64,000 bases of DNA. It comes from Polaribacter batillariae. Its GTDB lineage: Bacteria > Bacteroidota > Bacteroidia > Flavobacteriales > Flavobacteriaceae. The stretch covers positions 620,001 to 684,000 of the forward strand of contig NZ_CP071795.1 in the NCBI RefSeq assembly GCF_017498485.1, written 5' to 3'. The notes under the pieces are model-generated. The model was given only the letters and a program-made list of their open reading frames with translations, searched no databases and was not told the origin of the DNA. The position numbers and the translations under genes are program-made. Below are positions 63,746 to 64,000 of the stretch, piece by piece (the first letter of the stretch is position 1; each line of letters opens with the position of its first letter).

Positions 63746-63894
63746 ATTCTAAAACGGAATACTATTTGAACTATTAAATGCATCAACAATAATCACAGCA
63801 AAATCAATTAAAAATAATACTGTTTTGCTACATTTGTCGCCTTTTACTTCAATAAGAAGTTTAAAAATGACAATTTGACATTTTAAAATAACAC

Positions 63895-64000
63895 ATGGAA
63901 CAAAAAAAATTCGACTTCAATTCTTTTATTGGAATGATTTTATTAGGAGGCATTATTCTTTGGTGGATGAATGCCAATAAACCTGAACCAGAAACAATTA
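63895..64000 (+). CDS. yidC: Membrane protein insertase YidC (N-terminal part, cut by window end)
   Basis: The 35 visible codons begin MEQKKFDFNSFIGMILLGG and continue with a first membrane helix and NANKPEPET, the usual start of YidC in Flavobacteriia. YidC inserts and folds inner-membrane proteins. It follows pyrG, as is usual in this class. A TACATTTG box at 63829-63836 could be its -7 element. The rest lies outside the window. Confidence 0.85.
   Translation, partial: MEQKKFDFNSFIGMILLGGIILWWMNANKPEPETI

Overview
The window is a stretch of chromosome from a low-GC marine-type member of the Flavobacteriia (Bacteroidota), most like Polaribacter or Tenacibaculum. The evidence is a type IX secretion (type B) sorting domain, DUF3276/PUR, YbbR and DUF1573 proteins, a carB without its regulatory domain, and promoters of the Bacteroidota form TTTG-N19-TAnnTTTG. 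Most of the window is housekeeping core genome. No tRNA, rRNA, CRISPR array or prophage was recognised.

Layout. 1-2.4 kb: leuC-leuD on the minus strand, followed by a 101-bp tandem palindromic repeat whose last copy runs into the leuD stop codon. 2.7-4.9 kb: a TPR lipoprotein gene, a methionine-free YfiT/BstA-like gene with an apparent AUA start, a DUF962 protein, csaA and a 52-residue Pmp3/YqaE peptide. 5-14.4 kb: an M14 peptidase, a 1007-residue FAD/Fe-S oxidoreductase carrying an in-frame copy of the palindromic repeat, an aldo/keto reductase, a PlsC-like acyltransferase and a Nudix hydrolase. 14.5-17.5 kb: a structured repeat element, then cysS-yidD-lgt and a small membrane protein. 17.6-20 kb: ECF sigma operon 1 (sigma, membrane anti-sigma candidate, adhesin-like protein). 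20.2-24.9 kb: meaB, DUF1569, holA, a P-loop kinase, a solitary HsdR_N protein and a GT2 glycosyltransferase. 25.0-26.1 kb: an intact IS30-family element. 26.1-32.6 kb: yciO, a two-component pair, coaE-ybbR, yajC-DUF1573 and nusB, all on the minus strand. 32.9-45.8 kb: an ABC exporter, a PUR protein, a twice-frameshifted envelope protein, isochorismate synthase plus a hotdog thioesterase (menaquinone), a pRiA4b-ORF3 protein, an ABC-2 transporter, a T9SS cargo protein and uvrB. 45.8-48.7 kb: ECF operon 2, paralogous to operon 1, with one frameshifted gene. 48.8-54.8 kb: a membrane protein, lon, a GlmU-like protein and a thioesterase. 55-58.6 kb: a compact type II restriction-modification island (XRE controller, C5 methylase, N6-adenine methylase, HNH nuclease). 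58.7-64 kb: carB, rpmH, pyrG and the start of yidC.

The clear accessory items are the IS30 element and the restriction-modification island. The less expected signals are the in-frame repeat inside the oxidoreductase, the AUA-start gene, the two duplicated sigma/anti-sigma/adhesin operons, and three homopolymer-associated frameshifts, which could be real decay, phase variation or assembly error. Nothing here proves a wholly new system.
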